DNA of 64,000 nucleotides from Pseudopedobacter alpinus (GTDB lineage Bacteria > Bacteroidota > Bacteroidia > Sphingobacteriales > Sphingobacteriaceae), in NCBI RefSeq assembly GCF_042684645.1, contig NZ_JBHULV010000051.1, positions 1-64,000 of the forward strand. Reading direction: 5' to 3'. This document shows, one piece after another, positions 55,216 to 64,000 of this stretch; the first letter of the stretch is position 1; each line of letters opens with the position of its first letter. Below the pieces are notes generated by a model, which saw nothing but the letters and a program-made list of their open reading frames with translations, ran no database searches and was not told where the DNA came from. The position numbers and the translations under genes were made by a program.

Positions 55216-55728
55216 CTATTTTAAGCCTAATTTAGTTTTAACGTCAGCTAAAATATTGATACCACCGTCAAAATAAACGATACCTGGTTGTGTTGTGTCA
55301 AATACGTAAGCATATCCTTTTTCTTTGGCAACTGCTTTTACTGCATCTTCTGCTTTTTTAAGAATTGGATCATAAAGTTCCCCTCTTTTTTTCTCGAAAT
55401 CTTCACCAGCTTTGGTTTGAAATTCTTCAATACGTTTTTGCAAATCTTGAATTTCTTTTACTTTAGCATCTTTTAAAGCATCACTCAAAGTTTTCTCTTT
55501 ACTTTGAAAATCCTGAACTTTTGATTGATACTCTGTGTACATTGTTTTTCCATCTGCATCTAAAGATGTTTTAAAAACCTCTAATTGTTTATCTGCTGTA
55601 GCTACTTCCGGCATGGTTTTAATCAATTCTGCCGAGTTGATATGTGCAATTTTTTGTTGTGCATTTACCAAATTACCTGCAAATAATAATCCTCCTGCTA
55701 CTAATGCAATCTTAAATAATTTTTTCAT
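55216..55728 (-). CDS. OmpH/Skp-family periplasmic chaperone (second copy)
   Basis: 170 residues with a signal peptide cut near VNAQ (about residue 24). After AHINSAELIKTMPEV come two long charged helices (about 35-130), the tentacles of Skp-like chaperones, and a C-terminal strand. It holds unfolded outer-membrane proteins on the way to BamA. It follows another ompH and bamA in the same direction. The two OmpH proteins are similar in plan but not identical, as is usual in Bacteroidota. Confidence 0.92.
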   Translation of the reverse strand: MKKLFKIALVAGGLLFAGNLVNAQQKIAHINSAELIKTMPEVATADKQLEVFKTSLDADGKTMYTEYQSKVQDFQSKEKTLSDALKDAKVKEIQDLQKRIEEFQTKAGEDFEKKRGELYDPILKKAEDAVKAVAKEKGYAYVFDTTQPGIVYFDGGINILADVKTKLGLK

Positions 55729-55777
55729 TCTTTTAATTGTGTGTTAATTTTAATTTACGATTTTAAAACAAATATTT

Positions 55778-56305
55778 CTATTTAGCAAATGCACCTGGTT
55801 TATAACCTAATTTAACGATTACATCATTAGTACCATCAAAGGTTGGCCTTGCAAATAGCAATGTTACTGAACTTTTATCAATAATAATATCAATACTTTC
55901 TCTGCCTGCGTATTCTTCTACTGCTTTTGCAACTTTATCTTGTATTGGTTTTATTAGTCTTAATTTTTGCTTATAAAGTTCACCTTCATAACCAAACTTA
56001 CTTTGCTGCAGATCTTTAGCTTCTTTTTCTTTTAACAAAATATCATTTTCTCTTTTTTTCTTCATCACATCAGTTAATAAAACCTGATCTGCAATAAAGT
56101 CTTTTTGCATCTTATCTACCTCTGCAAATTTACTATCTATATCACTTTGCCATTTTTCTGCCAAAGCATTCAACTGTTTTTGAGCAGATGAGTATTCTGG
56201 AATATGCTGCAATACGTATTCAGAATCTACATAAGCTAACCTTTGCGCTTTTGCTGTTATACAGAGCATAACGGTTAAAATAGGAAGAATAATATATTTT
56301 TTCAT
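55778..56305 (-). CDS. OmpH/Skp-family periplasmic chaperone (first copy)
   Basis: 175 residues, signal peptide cut near AKAQ (about 20), LAYVDSEYVLQHIPEYSSAQ typical of OmpH, then long charged helices and a conserved end IDIIIDKSSVTLLFARPTFD. Works with BamA in outer-membrane protein assembly; lies 26 bases after bamA. Distinct from the neighbouring copy. Confidence 0.92.
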   Translation of the reverse strand: MKKYIILPILTVMLCITAKAQRLAYVDSEYVLQHIPEYSSAQKQLNALAEKWQSDIDSKFAEVDKMQKDFIADQVLLTDVMKKKRENDILLKEKEAKDLQQSKFGYEGELYKQKLRLIKPIQDKVAKAVEEYAGRESIDIIIDKSSVTLLFARPTFDGTNDVIVKLGYKPGAFAK

Positions 56306-56331
56306 TATTTAGTTAAAGCTAAAATAAGAAA

Positions 56332-58860
56332 TTAATTAAAACCACCTAATTGTTGTGCAATACTAAAGTGGAATTGCCCTTTGTTAGCTTGGCTATTTCC
56401 AGGTATTGCATCAAATCCGTATCCGTAATCAATTCCTAATAAACCAAAGATAGGTAAGAATATACGAGCACCCACACCAACTGAACGTTTAACGTTAAAC
56501 GGATTAAATTCAGAAAACTTATTCCAAGTGTTACCACCTTCTGCAAATGCTAAAGCAAAAACCGTGGCAGATTCTCCCAAAGTGATGGGATGTCTTACCT
56601 CTAAAACATATTTATTGAAAATTGGTGAGCCCGCTGTGGAGATGGCACCCTCTGGCACAACAGAGTTATTTGCATAACCACGTAAACCAATAACCTCTGA
56701 ACCTTGTAAAAAATCGAAGCCTTGTAAACCATCACCACCTACTTTAAACCTACCAAATGGTGCCTGACCAACATCTTTACTATAAAAGCCTAAGAAACCA
56801 AATTGAGCTTGCGCTTTCAAAATTAACTTACCATATATCTTTTGAAAAAATTGAGACTCAAATTTCCACTTATGATATTCAGAGAATTTATACTTTTCTG
56901 AAGTTGCAAGATTATCGTAGTTTTTACCGTTAAATGACGAGTATGGTAAGGTTGCTTGAACTGTAAATTTAATATTTGAACCCGATGTAGGGAAAATTGG
57001 AGCATCAACAGAGTTACGGCTTAAAACTTGGCTTAAACTTAAATCATAAGAATCTCCATTTTCAAACAGGTAACCAGAGTAGTTAGTTAATTTAAACTGC
57101 TGTAAGTTTGCGGCATAATCTATACGGAAATAATCATCAGGAAATTTCAATTGCTTACCCAAACTAAATGTTAAACCGTTTAATCTGATTTTTTGTAAGC
57201 TAGGGTTACTTCTATTTAAACCATTACTTTGTAAAGATGTAAAAGCACTAATACCTAAATAAATTGGTTTTTTTCCTCCAAACCAAGGTTCAGAAAAAGA
57301 GAAACTGTATGATTGGTAAAATTTACCATTAGTTTGGCCTCTAATGCTTAATTTTTGACCATCCCCTTTTGGAAGTGGCTTATATGCTTTCAAATTGAAT
57401 AAATTTCTGGCAGAAAAATTATTGAATGTTAATCCTAAAGTACCAACAATTCTACCACCGCCAAAACCACCAGAAAGCTCAATCTGATCAGAAGGTTTTT
57501 CAACTACTGTATATTGAATATCAACAGTACCATCAACTGGGTTTGGAATTGGTTTAATATCTACCTTTTGCTCATCAAAATTACCTAGTTGGGTAATTTG
57601 TCTTTGCGAGCGTACCAACATATCTTTAGAGAATTTTTGACCAGGTTTTGTTCTAATCTCTCTTAAAACTACTTTATCGTTTGTTAGTTCGTTTCCTTTT
57701 AAAATTATTTTATTGATGGTGTATTGTGGACCTTCGTAAATTCTAATCTCTAAATCAACAGTATCATTATATATACGAGTTTGAACTGGGTCTGCGTTAA
57801 AAGTTAAATAACCATCATTCAAATAAATGGAAGAAACATCATCACTTGATGGGCTGCTTCTTAAAGTTTTTTCCAGTTTTGCTTCAGAAAAAACTTCTCC
57901 TTTTTCAATTTTTAATATTTGCTTAAGTAAAGAAGATGGATATTTAGCATTACCCGCAAAGGTTACATTACCAAAATAGTATTTATTTCCTTCGTTAAGT
58001 TTAATGTCAATATTTATAGATTTTTCATCGTTTTTATAAACAGAATCTTTAATTATCTCCGCATCACGATAGCCTTTTTCTCTCATTTTGGCTATCATTA
58101 ATTCTTTGTCTTCTTCGTATTTGTCTCTTAAAAACTTACCCGAACCAAAAACTTTATACCATGCTTGTTCATGAGTTTTTTTCATAAACTTTTTAAGCTT
58201 GGCGTCGGTAAAATCTTTATTGCCATCAATGTTTATAGCATTAACTTTTACTTTGCTCTTTTTATCAACTTTTATATTTACAATTCTACTATTTGCATCA
58301 GATGTATCATTTACAGCATCTATGTTAACAGTTGTGTTTAAAAATCCTTTTTCGTAAAAATGTTTGGTAATAATGGAGTTAATATTATTGTTAAGATTTT
58401 CGTTAACAATTTTGCCTTTCTGGTTATTCAGTTTTTCTTGAATATCTGTGGTTTCACTTTTACTTAAGCCTTTCAATACCACCTTAGATACTCTTGGTCT
58501 TTCTTCTAAATTCAAATCAAAGAAAATAGTATCGTTACTGGTGCGGTTAATTTCTAAAGAAACATCATCAAACAAGCCTTGTCCCCATAAGTTTTTAACA
58601 GCATTTGAAGTAGCATCTCCAGGAACCATAATTCTTTCGCCAACTTCAAGTTTAGCTATGGTAATTAAAACAGATTTATCTAAAAATTCAACTCCTGTTA
58701 TATTTACACCTCCAATAACATATTCTTTAGGATTTAAATAATCTAATTCCTTTTTGTCATTTACTTCTGATGAATTTGAAGTTCTTAATGTTGGTCTTAA
58801 TTGTGAAAACCCTTTAAAACAAAGGGTTAAAAAAAATATAATTATAAAAAAATTCTTCAT
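56332..58860 (-). CDS. bamA: BamA/Omp85 outer-membrane assembly factor
   Basis: 842-residue outer-membrane protein with signal peptide (about 1-19), POTRA repeats at about 45-430 (VNITGVEFLDKSVLI, VSKVVLKGLS, VNAINIDGNKDFTD, YFGNVTFAGN, YTINKIILKGNELT) and a 16-strand barrel with GQAPFGRFKVGGDGLQGF and the terminal strand GQFHFSIAQQLGG. It inserts barrel proteins, which here include the SusC transporters. It lies between uppS and the two ompH genes. Confidence 0.95.
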   Translation of the reverse strand: MKNFFIIIFFLTLCFKGFSQLRPTLRTSNSSEVNDKKELDYLNPKEYVIGGVNITGVEFLDKSVLITIAKLEVGERIMVPGDATSNAVKNLWGQGLFDDVSLEINRTSNDTIFFDLNLEERPRVSKVVLKGLSKSETTDIQEKLNNQKGKIVNENLNNNINSIITKHFYEKGFLNTTVNIDAVNDTSDANSRIVNIKVDKKSKVKVNAINIDGNKDFTDAKLKKFMKKTHEQAWYKVFGSGKFLRDKYEEDKELMIAKMREKGYRDAEIIKDSVYKNDEKSINIDIKLNEGNKYYFGNVTFAGNAKYPSSLLKQILKIEKGEVFSEAKLEKTLRSSPSSDDVSSIYLNDGYLTFNADPVQTRIYNDTVDLEIRIYEGPQYTINKIILKGNELTNDKVVLREIRTKPGQKFSKDMLVRSQRQITQLGNFDEQKVDIKPIPNPVDGTVDIQYTVVEKPSDQIELSGGFGGGRIVGTLGLTFNNFSARNLFNLKAYKPLPKGDGQKLSIRGQTNGKFYQSYSFSFSEPWFGGKKPIYLGISAFTSLQSNGLNRSNPSLQKIRLNGLTFSLGKQLKFPDDYFRIDYAANLQQFKLTNYSGYLFENGDSYDLSLSQVLSRNSVDAPIFPTSGSNIKFTVQATLPYSSFNGKNYDNLATSEKYKFSEYHKWKFESQFFQKIYGKLILKAQAQFGFLGFYSKDVGQAPFGRFKVGGDGLQGFDFLQGSEVIGLRGYANNSVVPEGAISTAGSPIFNKYVLEVRHPITLGESATVFALAFAEGGNTWNKFSEFNPFNVKRSVGVGARIFLPIFGLLGIDYGYGFDAIPGNSQANKGQFHFSIAQQLGGFN

Positions 58861-58920
58861 TTACTTTTTTAAAGGCGCTAAATTACTGCTATTCTTTGTT
58901 AATTTTTGTTAAAAGTAAAA

Positions 58921-59661
58921 TTAGCCTAATTGTTCGCTGGTTAAACCAAATCTGCGTTCTCTGTTTTGATAATTAAAAACAGCTTCGTGTAGGTCTTCTC
59001 GTCTAAAATCTGGCCATAGTTTTGGTGTAAAGTACAGTTCGGCATAAGCCAATTGCCATAACAAATAATTACTTATACGGTGTTCTCCACTGGTTCTGAT
59101 CATTAACTCAGGGTCGGGTAGGTTATGTGTAGATAAGTAAGATTCGAATAGTTTTTCAGTAACATCTTCTTCTTTAATTTTATTGGCAGCAACATCTTTA
59201 GCTATATTTTTGGTGGCATTTAAAATCTCCCAACGAGAACTATAAGACAACGCTAAAGATAATGTTAAGCCTGTATTGTTTGCTGTTTTAGCTATAGCTT
59301 CTTGTAATTCATTATAGCATCTTTTGGGTAAGGACGCTAGGTCTCCAATTGCATTTAACCGTACATTGTTTTCCATTAAAGTTTTAGTTTCCTTATTAAT
59401 AGTACTTACTAAAAGTTCCATTAATGCAGTAACTTCTAACTTTGGGCGGTTCCAGTTTTCTGTTGAAAAAGCATAAAGTGTTAAAAACTTGATTCCCAGT
59501 TCTGCTGCGCCCTCTACGGTATCTCTTACAGCAAGTACACCATTTTTGTGTCCAAATACTCTGAGTTTCCCTTTTTCTTTAGCCCACCTGCCGTTACCGT
59601 CCATTATAACAGCTACGTGTTGTGGTAATTTATCAAGATTTAACTTTTCTTTAAAACTCAT
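58921..59661 (-). CDS. uppS: Isoprenyl transferase (undecaprenyl diphosphate synthase)
   Basis: 246-residue cis-prenyltransferase that makes the C55 lipid carrier for peptidoglycan and lipopolysaccharide. Catalytic Asp in VAVIMDGNGRWAKEKG, then FGHKNG, FSTENWNRP, and the C-terminal pattern PELMIRTSGEHRISNYLLWQ (one residue block of the family) with AELYFTPKLWPDF. Full length. Confidence 0.96.
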   Translation of the reverse strand: MSFKEKLNLDKLPQHVAVIMDGNGRWAKEKGKLRVFGHKNGVLAVRDTVEGAAELGIKFLTLYAFSTENWNRPKLEVTALMELLVSTINKETKTLMENNVRLNAIGDLASLPKRCYNELQEAIAKTANNTGLTLSLALSYSSRWEILNATKNIAKDVAANKIKEEDVTEKLFESYLSTHNLPDPELMIRTSGEHRISNYLLWQLAYAELYFTPKLWPDFRREDLHEAVFNYQNRERRFGLTSEQLG

Positions 59662-59684
59662 GTATTGATTAGGGAATTTTTTAT

Positions 59685-60479
59685 TTAAAAATAACAGTTT
59701 TGGCTCACAAAGGTATAAGATAAGGTTATACCCACAAATACATAGCTGTCCTTTTTTCTAAAATCGCCCCGTTGAGTACCAGGAACGCCAATATTATTAG
59801 CAGATCTATCTGCCAAAGCTAATCTTAAAGCTGTTTTTTCTGGTGTATTGTCTTGCAAACTGACTGCAGAAGCATATACTCCGCTAACATCATCCAAATA
59901 ATCTGTATTTGTATTTCTATATCCAATTTCTCCAGAGATGTTAAAATATCTACCAAAATTATATTTTACACCTGCTCCAAACGGAATAGAATAAGCTAAT
60001 GTTTTGTAATCGGTTTGCCCTTCGGTTAGGTAGTTTTTAAGTTCGTAAATTCTACCACCAAAGTCAGTTTTAGGATTAAAACCTGTAAGCGTTACGCCGG
60101 TAAATAAATAAGGTGTAAATCTTTTTTGTGAGTAATCAAACCCATAGTCGAAAAAATTAAATTCTACAATTAAACCACCTTCTGTTATGGGAGAAAAGAA
60201 GCTTAAATTTCTATCAATTTCTTGTTGATATTTTGATTTAGACTCGTCTGCACTTATTTTACCTTGAAGTGCTGAAAGTTTTAAAGACCAATAACTGTCG
60301 AAATTTCTTTTCACAGAAAAACCAAAAGCTGCTTGATTTAATTTTAGTGCATTATTCTGATTTAAATCGCCCATATAACCCATTGCGCCAGCTGTAACTC
60401 CTACCTCCCAAGTTTGGGCATAAGAATTAAGTGTTGTTCCTAATATCAATAATATAAATACTTTGATTTTTTGAGTCAT
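59685..60479 (-). CDS. DUF6089-type outer-membrane beta-barrel protein
   Basis: 264 residues, signal peptide cut near SYAQ (about 22), then WEVGVTAGAMGYMGDLNQN and an eight-strand-like alternation of aromatic strands ending YVFVGITLSYTF. It is regularly found between nadK and uppS in Sphingobacteriaceae and relatives. Function unknown; the fold suggests a small outer-membrane barrel co-made with BamA. Confidence 0.85.
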   Translation of the reverse strand: MTQKIKVFILLILGTTLNSYAQTWEVGVTAGAMGYMGDLNQNNALKLNQAAFGFSVKRNFDSYWSLKLSALQGKISADESKSKYQQEIDRNLSFFSPITEGGLIVEFNFFDYGFDYSQKRFTPYLFTGVTLTGFNPKTDFGGRIYELKNYLTEGQTDYKTLAYSIPFGAGVKYNFGRYFNISGEIGYRNTNTDYLDDVSGVYASAVSLQDNTPEKTALRLALADRSANNIGVPGTQRGDFRKKDSYVFVGITLSYTFVSQNCYF

Positions 60480-60488
60480 TAAGATGGC

Positions 60489-61373
60489 TTAGTAATTTCT
60501 GGTATCTATACCCCAAAGCAATTTATTTCTTAACGTAGATAAATAAGTTTCATTGTTTAGCCTAACTAAATTGATATCAAAATCAGATCTGCTGACTTTT
60601 AGTTTTATATCTGGGCCTATAACTTCGGTACGAGAATCACAGCTTACTAAATATTTAGAACTACGGCCTTCTATCTCAAAAGTAAGTTCGTTTTCATCGG
60701 AAATAATTATTGGCCTAACGTTTAAATTGTGCGGAGATATTGGTGTAATTACCATATTACCAGAACGAGGAAAAATAATTGGACCACCACAACTTAAGGA
60801 ATAAGCTGTTGACCCTGTGGGTGTTGCAACAATTAACCCATCTGCCCAGTAAGAGTTTAAAAATTCTCCGTTTAAATAACAGTGAATTAAAATCATGGCA
60901 GAAGTATCTCTTTTTAAGATTGTAATATCGTTTAAAGCAAAGTTTAAATCGCCAAATAAACCAGAAGTGGTTTCTATTTTTAACAATCTTCTGGTATCTA
61001 AAGAAAATTTACGTTTTACTAAACATTCAATGGCACTTTTAATTCCGTCTTTATTAATACTTGCTAAAAACCCCAACCTGCCAAAATTTATACCTATCAT
61101 TGGTATGCCAGAATCTTTCACTAAAGTAACGGTATCTAACATGGTACCATCGCCACCAAGGCTAATCATCACTTCTACTTCTTGGTTTACTAAATCTTGG
61201 TGAGTTTTAAAAGAATTGAAGGTGTGCGGTAAAAAAAGTTTGTCTTTTAAGAAATCGTAAAAATCCTGATAAATCAAAACTTCAACATCCCACTCTACTA
61301 AACAATCAAAAACCTGTTGTATGTATGGTATAACGGTATTATTAAATTGTCTGCCGTAAACGCCTATTTTCAT
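60489..61373 (-). CDS. nadK: NAD kinase
   Basis: 294-residue ATP-NAD kinase making NADP. Signatures: SLGGDGTMLDTV (catalytic GGDGT), INFGRLGFLA, FALNDITI and the NAD-binding ATPTGSTAYSLSCGGP. Full length, 10 bases downstream of the CBS gene and 9 bases ahead of DUF6089. Confidence 0.96.
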   Translation of the reverse strand: MKIGVYGRQFNNTVIPYIQQVFDCLVEWDVEVLIYQDFYDFLKDKLFLPHTFNSFKTHQDLVNQEVEVMISLGGDGTMLDTVTLVKDSGIPMIGINFGRLGFLASINKDGIKSAIECLVKRKFSLDTRRLLKIETTSGLFGDLNFALNDITILKRDTSAMILIHCYLNGEFLNSYWADGLIVATPTGSTAYSLSCGGPIIFPRSGNMVITPISPHNLNVRPIIISDENELTFEIEGRSSKYLVSCDSRTEVIGPDIKLKVSRSDFDINLVRLNNETYLSTLRNKLLWGIDTRNY

Positions 61374-61382
61374 TAGTTTGTT

Positions 61383-62045
61383 TTAAAAGCTAAGATAGTT
61401 CATTAAAGAATCGTACCTATCTGCGTTGCCGTTATTGTTATTTGTGGTGTTAAAAGTAGCAACTACTACATAATCATAGCGTAAAAAAGATGCTACAATT
61501 TGGGTAATATCTAATTTATTAACCTTAATGGTGATGTTTAGTTTAGTAGAATTAGGCTGAGTATCGACATAAGAACTTAAAATTTGCGCATTATCAGATT
61601 CAACAATTTGAGCTATATGAGCCAAAGAATTATCTCTGTTATTAATTTCTAAAACAATAATACCACCAAGTGAATTTACTGCGGTAATGTTTGCAAAATA
61701 AGCTACAATACTATTGATGGCAATTAAGCCCAAATAATTCATTTTAGCATCAAGTACTGGTAAAACAGATACCTTTTGCTCATAAAATGTTTTTATAACA
61801 TCGTAAATATGTTGATTTTCTAAAACGTAGGGATTTATTAAAGACAAGCTTAAAGAACCAACTACTGATGAATGATCAGAAATCTCAATGAGATCTTCTT
61901 CTGAGAGTAAGCCAAAAAACTGTTCTTCATTTACAATTGGCAAGTGGTCAACTTTAAAATCTGCCATACGCTCTAAAACCTTCTGTACAGTATCAGAGGT
62001 TTTTAGGGGCGGAATTACATCAGATATGAGTTCACTTGCAATCAT
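61383..62045 (-). CDS. Two-CBS-domain protein (AcuB-like)
   Basis: 220 residues with two CBS domains at about 6-60 (ISDVIPPLKTSDTVQKVLERM, VDHLPIVNEEQFFGLLSEED) and 70-125 (VLPVLDAKMNYLGLI), then an ACT-like C-terminal region (GGIIVLEINNRDNSLAHIAQI). CBS pairs bind adenosyl ligands; target unknown. Its start codon shares one base with the stop of the upstream hydrolase (TAATG). Confidence 0.88.
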   Translation of the reverse strand: MIASELISDVIPPLKTSDTVQKVLERMADFKVDHLPIVNEEQFFGLLSEEDLIEISDHSSVVGSLSLSLINPYVLENQHIYDVIKTFYEQKVSVLPVLDAKMNYLGLIAINSIVAYFANITAVNSLGGIIVLEINNRDNSLAHIAQIVESDNAQILSSYVDTQPNSTKLNITIKVNKLDITQIVASFLRYDYVVVATFNTTNNNNGNADRYDSLMNYLSF

Positions 62046-62806
62046 TAACCTTTAATTTTCAATAAAAATTTTTCAAGAATTTCATTAAATTGTTCAGGAT
62101 GTTCCATCATAGGAGCATGTCCACATTCGTCTATCCAGCTTAATTCAGAATCTGGCAACAATTGATTAAACTCTACAGCCACTTCTGGAGGTGTAATTTT
62201 ATCGTTTTTGCCCCAAATTAATGCTACGGGCACTTTTATTTTAGAAAGGTCTTTACCCATATTGTGTCTGATAGCAGATTTTGCCATAGCCAATATTCTA
62301 ATCACCTTGTGTCTATCATTTACAGTTTCAAAAACTTCATCAACAAGTTCTTTTGTAGCTGTTTCTGGATGAAAGAAGGTGAATTCCACCTTTTCTTTTA
62401 TAAAATCATAATTCTCTCTTTTTGGAAAAGAACCTCCAAAAGCATTTTCATATAAGCCAGAGCTTCCGGTTAAAACCAAAGATTTAACATATTCTTGATG
62501 AGCCAAAGTATAAATTAACCCTACATGGCCTCCCAAAGAATTACCCAATAAATTAACTTTTTGATACTCCTTAAATTTAACAAATTTATGTACGTATTTA
62601 GATAATGTTTTTACGCCTGTGGTTAATAAAGGTAAATCATAAATGGGCAACATTGGTATTACAACGGTATAGCGTCCTTTAAAAGCTTCTATTACACCTT
62701 CCCAGTTACTTAAGGCACCCATTAAACCATGAAGCAAAAGTAAAACCTCTCCCTCACCTTCTTCAATGTATCTGAAACCTTTTTCTTCTTTTATTATATA
62801 TTCCAT
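62045..62806 (-). CDS. Alpha/beta-hydrolase fold protein
   Basis: 253 residues with the oxyanion segment LLLLHGLMGALSNW, nucleophile elbow LGNSLGGHVGL (Ser), acid near WGKNDKITPP and the catalytic His in CGHAPMMEHP. No signal peptide, so cytoplasmic. Substrate unknown; esterase or C-C hydrolase. Coupled to the CBS gene by a one-base overlap. Confidence 0.88.
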   Translation of the reverse strand: MEYIIKEEKGFRYIEEGEGEVLLLLHGLMGALSNWEGVIEAFKGRYTVVIPMLPIYDLPLLTTGVKTLSKYVHKFVKFKEYQKVNLLGNSLGGHVGLIYTLAHQEYVKSLVLTGSSGLYENAFGGSFPKRENYDFIKEKVEFTFFHPETATKELVDEVFETVNDRHKVIRILAMAKSAIRHNMGKDLSKIKVPVALIWGKNDKITPPEVAVEFNQLLPDSELSWIDECGHAPMMEHPEQFNEILEKFLLKIKG

Positions 62807-62915
62807 AAAATATTACCAGCAATGTTGTGCATTAGTTATGCTAAATTAATAGTCTGTTTTGATATTGAGTACAAAAACCGAACTATTTATCAATTAAAAT
62901 GAATTAAATATTCAA

Positions 62916-63077
62916 AGAGCCTGTTTAAAATTTATCTAATAATTTGTTTATGCTTCTTTTTGGCTAAAACTTCGTTAAATTTTTCAAGATAGCTTCCGGC
63001 TATCTCTACAAAATTTGCCTCGTTTCGCTCAAAAATAAGCTAAAAACATTTTTATAATTCAAATTTAAACAAGCTCT
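62916..63077. repeat. MITE-like palindromic element
   Basis: About 162 bases with near-perfect inverted ends: AGAGCCTGTTTAAAATTT (62916-62933) and AAATTTAAACAAGCTCT (63061-63077). The middle is a long imperfect palindrome centred on AGATAGC-TTCCG-GCTATCT (62987-63005). There is no coding frame. The right end overlaps the last two bases of the yqeY stop codon. It looks like a non-autonomous mobile element or REP-like hairpin; only one copy is in this window, so a family cannot be shown. Confidence 0.6.
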
Positions 63078-63522
63078 AAGATAATAAGCTTTTTATAGTT
63101 TCTGATATTGCTTTACCATCTGCTTTGCCAGAAAGTTCTTTGTTTGCAAGCCCCATAATTTTACCCATTTCTTTAACGCTTGTTACGTTTAATTTTTCGA
63201 TTAAGCCTTTAATATAAGTGTTTAATTCTTCTTGAGATAATTGTTGGGGTAAATATTTTTCAATTACCTTAATTTCATCAACTTCTATTTGATATAAATC
63301 TTCTCTTTGTTGGCTTTTATAAATATCTGCCGATTCCTTACGTTGCTTTACTAATTTTTGTAAAACTTTAATCTCCGCATCCTCAGTAATTTCTTGCGAG
63401 GCACCTTTTTCTGTTTTTGCTAAAAGCAAAGCTGCTTTAACTGCTCTTAAACTTCTTAAAGTTATTTCTTCTTTAGCCAACATGGCTGTTTTTATATCTT
63501 GATTGATAATGTTTTCTAACAT
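63076..63522 (-). CDS. GatB/YqeY domain protein
   Basis: 148 residues with the YqeY signatures SLRAVKAALLLAKTEKG, VLQKLVKQRKESADIYKSQ, YLPQQLSQEEL and MGKIMGLANKELSGKADGK. The family resembles the tRNA-binding tail of GatB; its function is not settled. It ends inside the palindromic element at 62916-63077. Confidence 0.92.
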   Translation of the reverse strand: MLENIINQDIKTAMLAKEEITLRSLRAVKAALLLAKTEKGASQEITEDAEIKVLQKLVKQRKESADIYKSQQREDLYQIEVDEIKVIEKYLPQQLSQEELNTYIKGLIEKLNVTSVKEMGKIMGLANKELSGKADGKAISETIKSLLS

Positions 63523-63576
63523 AATATTTTTTTCAAATTAATGGTTTTTAAAGTTAAAATTTCATAAATTCTATAT

Positions 63577-64000
63577 CTAATTATCTTTATTCCAGTAAAA
63601 TGCTGATGCTTGCGCAATAGGCATTATTACTAAATCATTAATATTTACATGTACTGGTCTGCTAGTTGTAAAATAGATGGTTTCTGCAATATCTTGCGCA
63701 ACTAGAGGTTCATAACCTTCATAAATTTTCTTTGCCTTTTCTTTGTCTCCGTGAAACCTTATGTCAGAAAACTCTGTTTCAACAGCACCAGGATGAACTG
63801 CTGTAACTTTAATGTGATGAGCACCTAAATCTATACGCATGGCTTTACTTAAAGCATCAACCGCATGTTTTGTAGCGCAATAAACGTTTCCGTTTGCATA
63901 GACTTCTTTACCAGCAATAGAACCTAAATTAACAATATGTCCTTTTTTGTTTTTAATCATCCAATTTGAAACAATTTTAGATACATAAAGTAAACCTTTA
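63577..64000 (-). CDS. Short-chain dehydrogenase/reductase, YdfG-like (N-terminus beyond the window)
   Basis: The frame runs off the window's right edge, so only the last 141 codons are seen. They hold GHIVNLGSIAGKEVY, the active-site YCATKHA (Tyr-x3-Lys), VTAVHPGAVETEFS and the C-terminal RPVHVNINDLVIMP of NADP-dependent YdfG-like SDRs (3-hydroxy acid or serine dehydrogenases). The start codon and the cofactor glycine motif lie outside. Confidence 0.9.
   Translation of the reverse strand, partial: KGLLYVSKIVSNWMIKNKKGHIVNLGSIAGKEVYANGNVYCATKHAVDALSKAMRIDLGAHHIKVTAVHPGAVETEFSDIRFHGDKEKAKKIYEGYEPLVAQDIAETIYFTTSRPVHVNINDLVIMPIAQASAFYWNKDN

Noticed and set aside
184..64000. CRISPR arrays, tRNA or rRNA genes
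   Set aside because: No regularly spaced direct repeats and no cloverleaf or rRNA-like sequence was found; the only clustered repeats are those near 55066-55210.

Overview
The window is a low-GC chromosome segment from a member of the Bacteroidota, most likely a Sphingobacteriaceae (Pedobacter-like) soil or plant-associated bacterium. The evidence is two SusC/SusD pairs, BNR and FAS1 lipoproteins, TAnnTTTG-type promoter boxes, the gene order cbs-nadK-DUF6089-uppS-bamA-ompH-ompH-murI, and YpdA/IscX/ferredoxin genes. Almost everything is on the minus strand.

Region 1 (184-35951) is one large polysaccharide utilisation locus (PUL), read from high to low coordinates: a BNR_4 beta-propeller, a DUF4450 (alpha/alpha)6 protein, GH2, GH35, GH51, a decayed GH95 fucosidase, a CE12-like esterase, a four-FAS1-domain lipoprotein, SusC1, SusD1, two more FAS1 lipoproteins, SusC2, SusD2, GH115, GH51 and a GH43 protein resembling subfamily 24. 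Linkage logic (Rha-GlcA caps, GlcA, arabinofuranose, beta-galactose, beta-1,3-galactan, fucose) points to type II arabinogalactan or arabinogalactan protein as the substrate. This is inferred from family membership. Two stem-loops split the operon at SusD/enzyme and FAS1/FAS1 junctions. No regulator is visible inside the PUL.

Region 2 (35952-37338) is a gene-poor junction holding debris of an IS4-type transposase. It separates the accessory PUL from the core genes.

Region 3 (37339-47890) carries alaS, a glycine-zipper lipoprotein, a 47-residue conserved small ORF, gltD-gltB (glutamate synthase) and gmhB. Well-formed terminators separate the units.

Region 4 (47901-48854) is a compact toxin-antitoxin module: an XRE-minimal nucleotidyltransferase fusion and a HepT-type HEPN toxin, preceded by an inverted repeat over the probable promoter.

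Region 5 (48856-64000) is core: ypdA, iscX and ferredoxin, a DUF2520 protein, cytochrome c maturation (CcsA/CcmF-like lyase and a CxxxY-type CcmE), murI, two OmpH chaperones, bamA, uppS, a DUF6089 protein, nadK, a CBS protein, an alpha/beta hydrolase, yqeY and a truncated SDR gene. A MITE-like palindromic element (62916-63077) and a cluster of short repeats (55066-55210) lie between genes.
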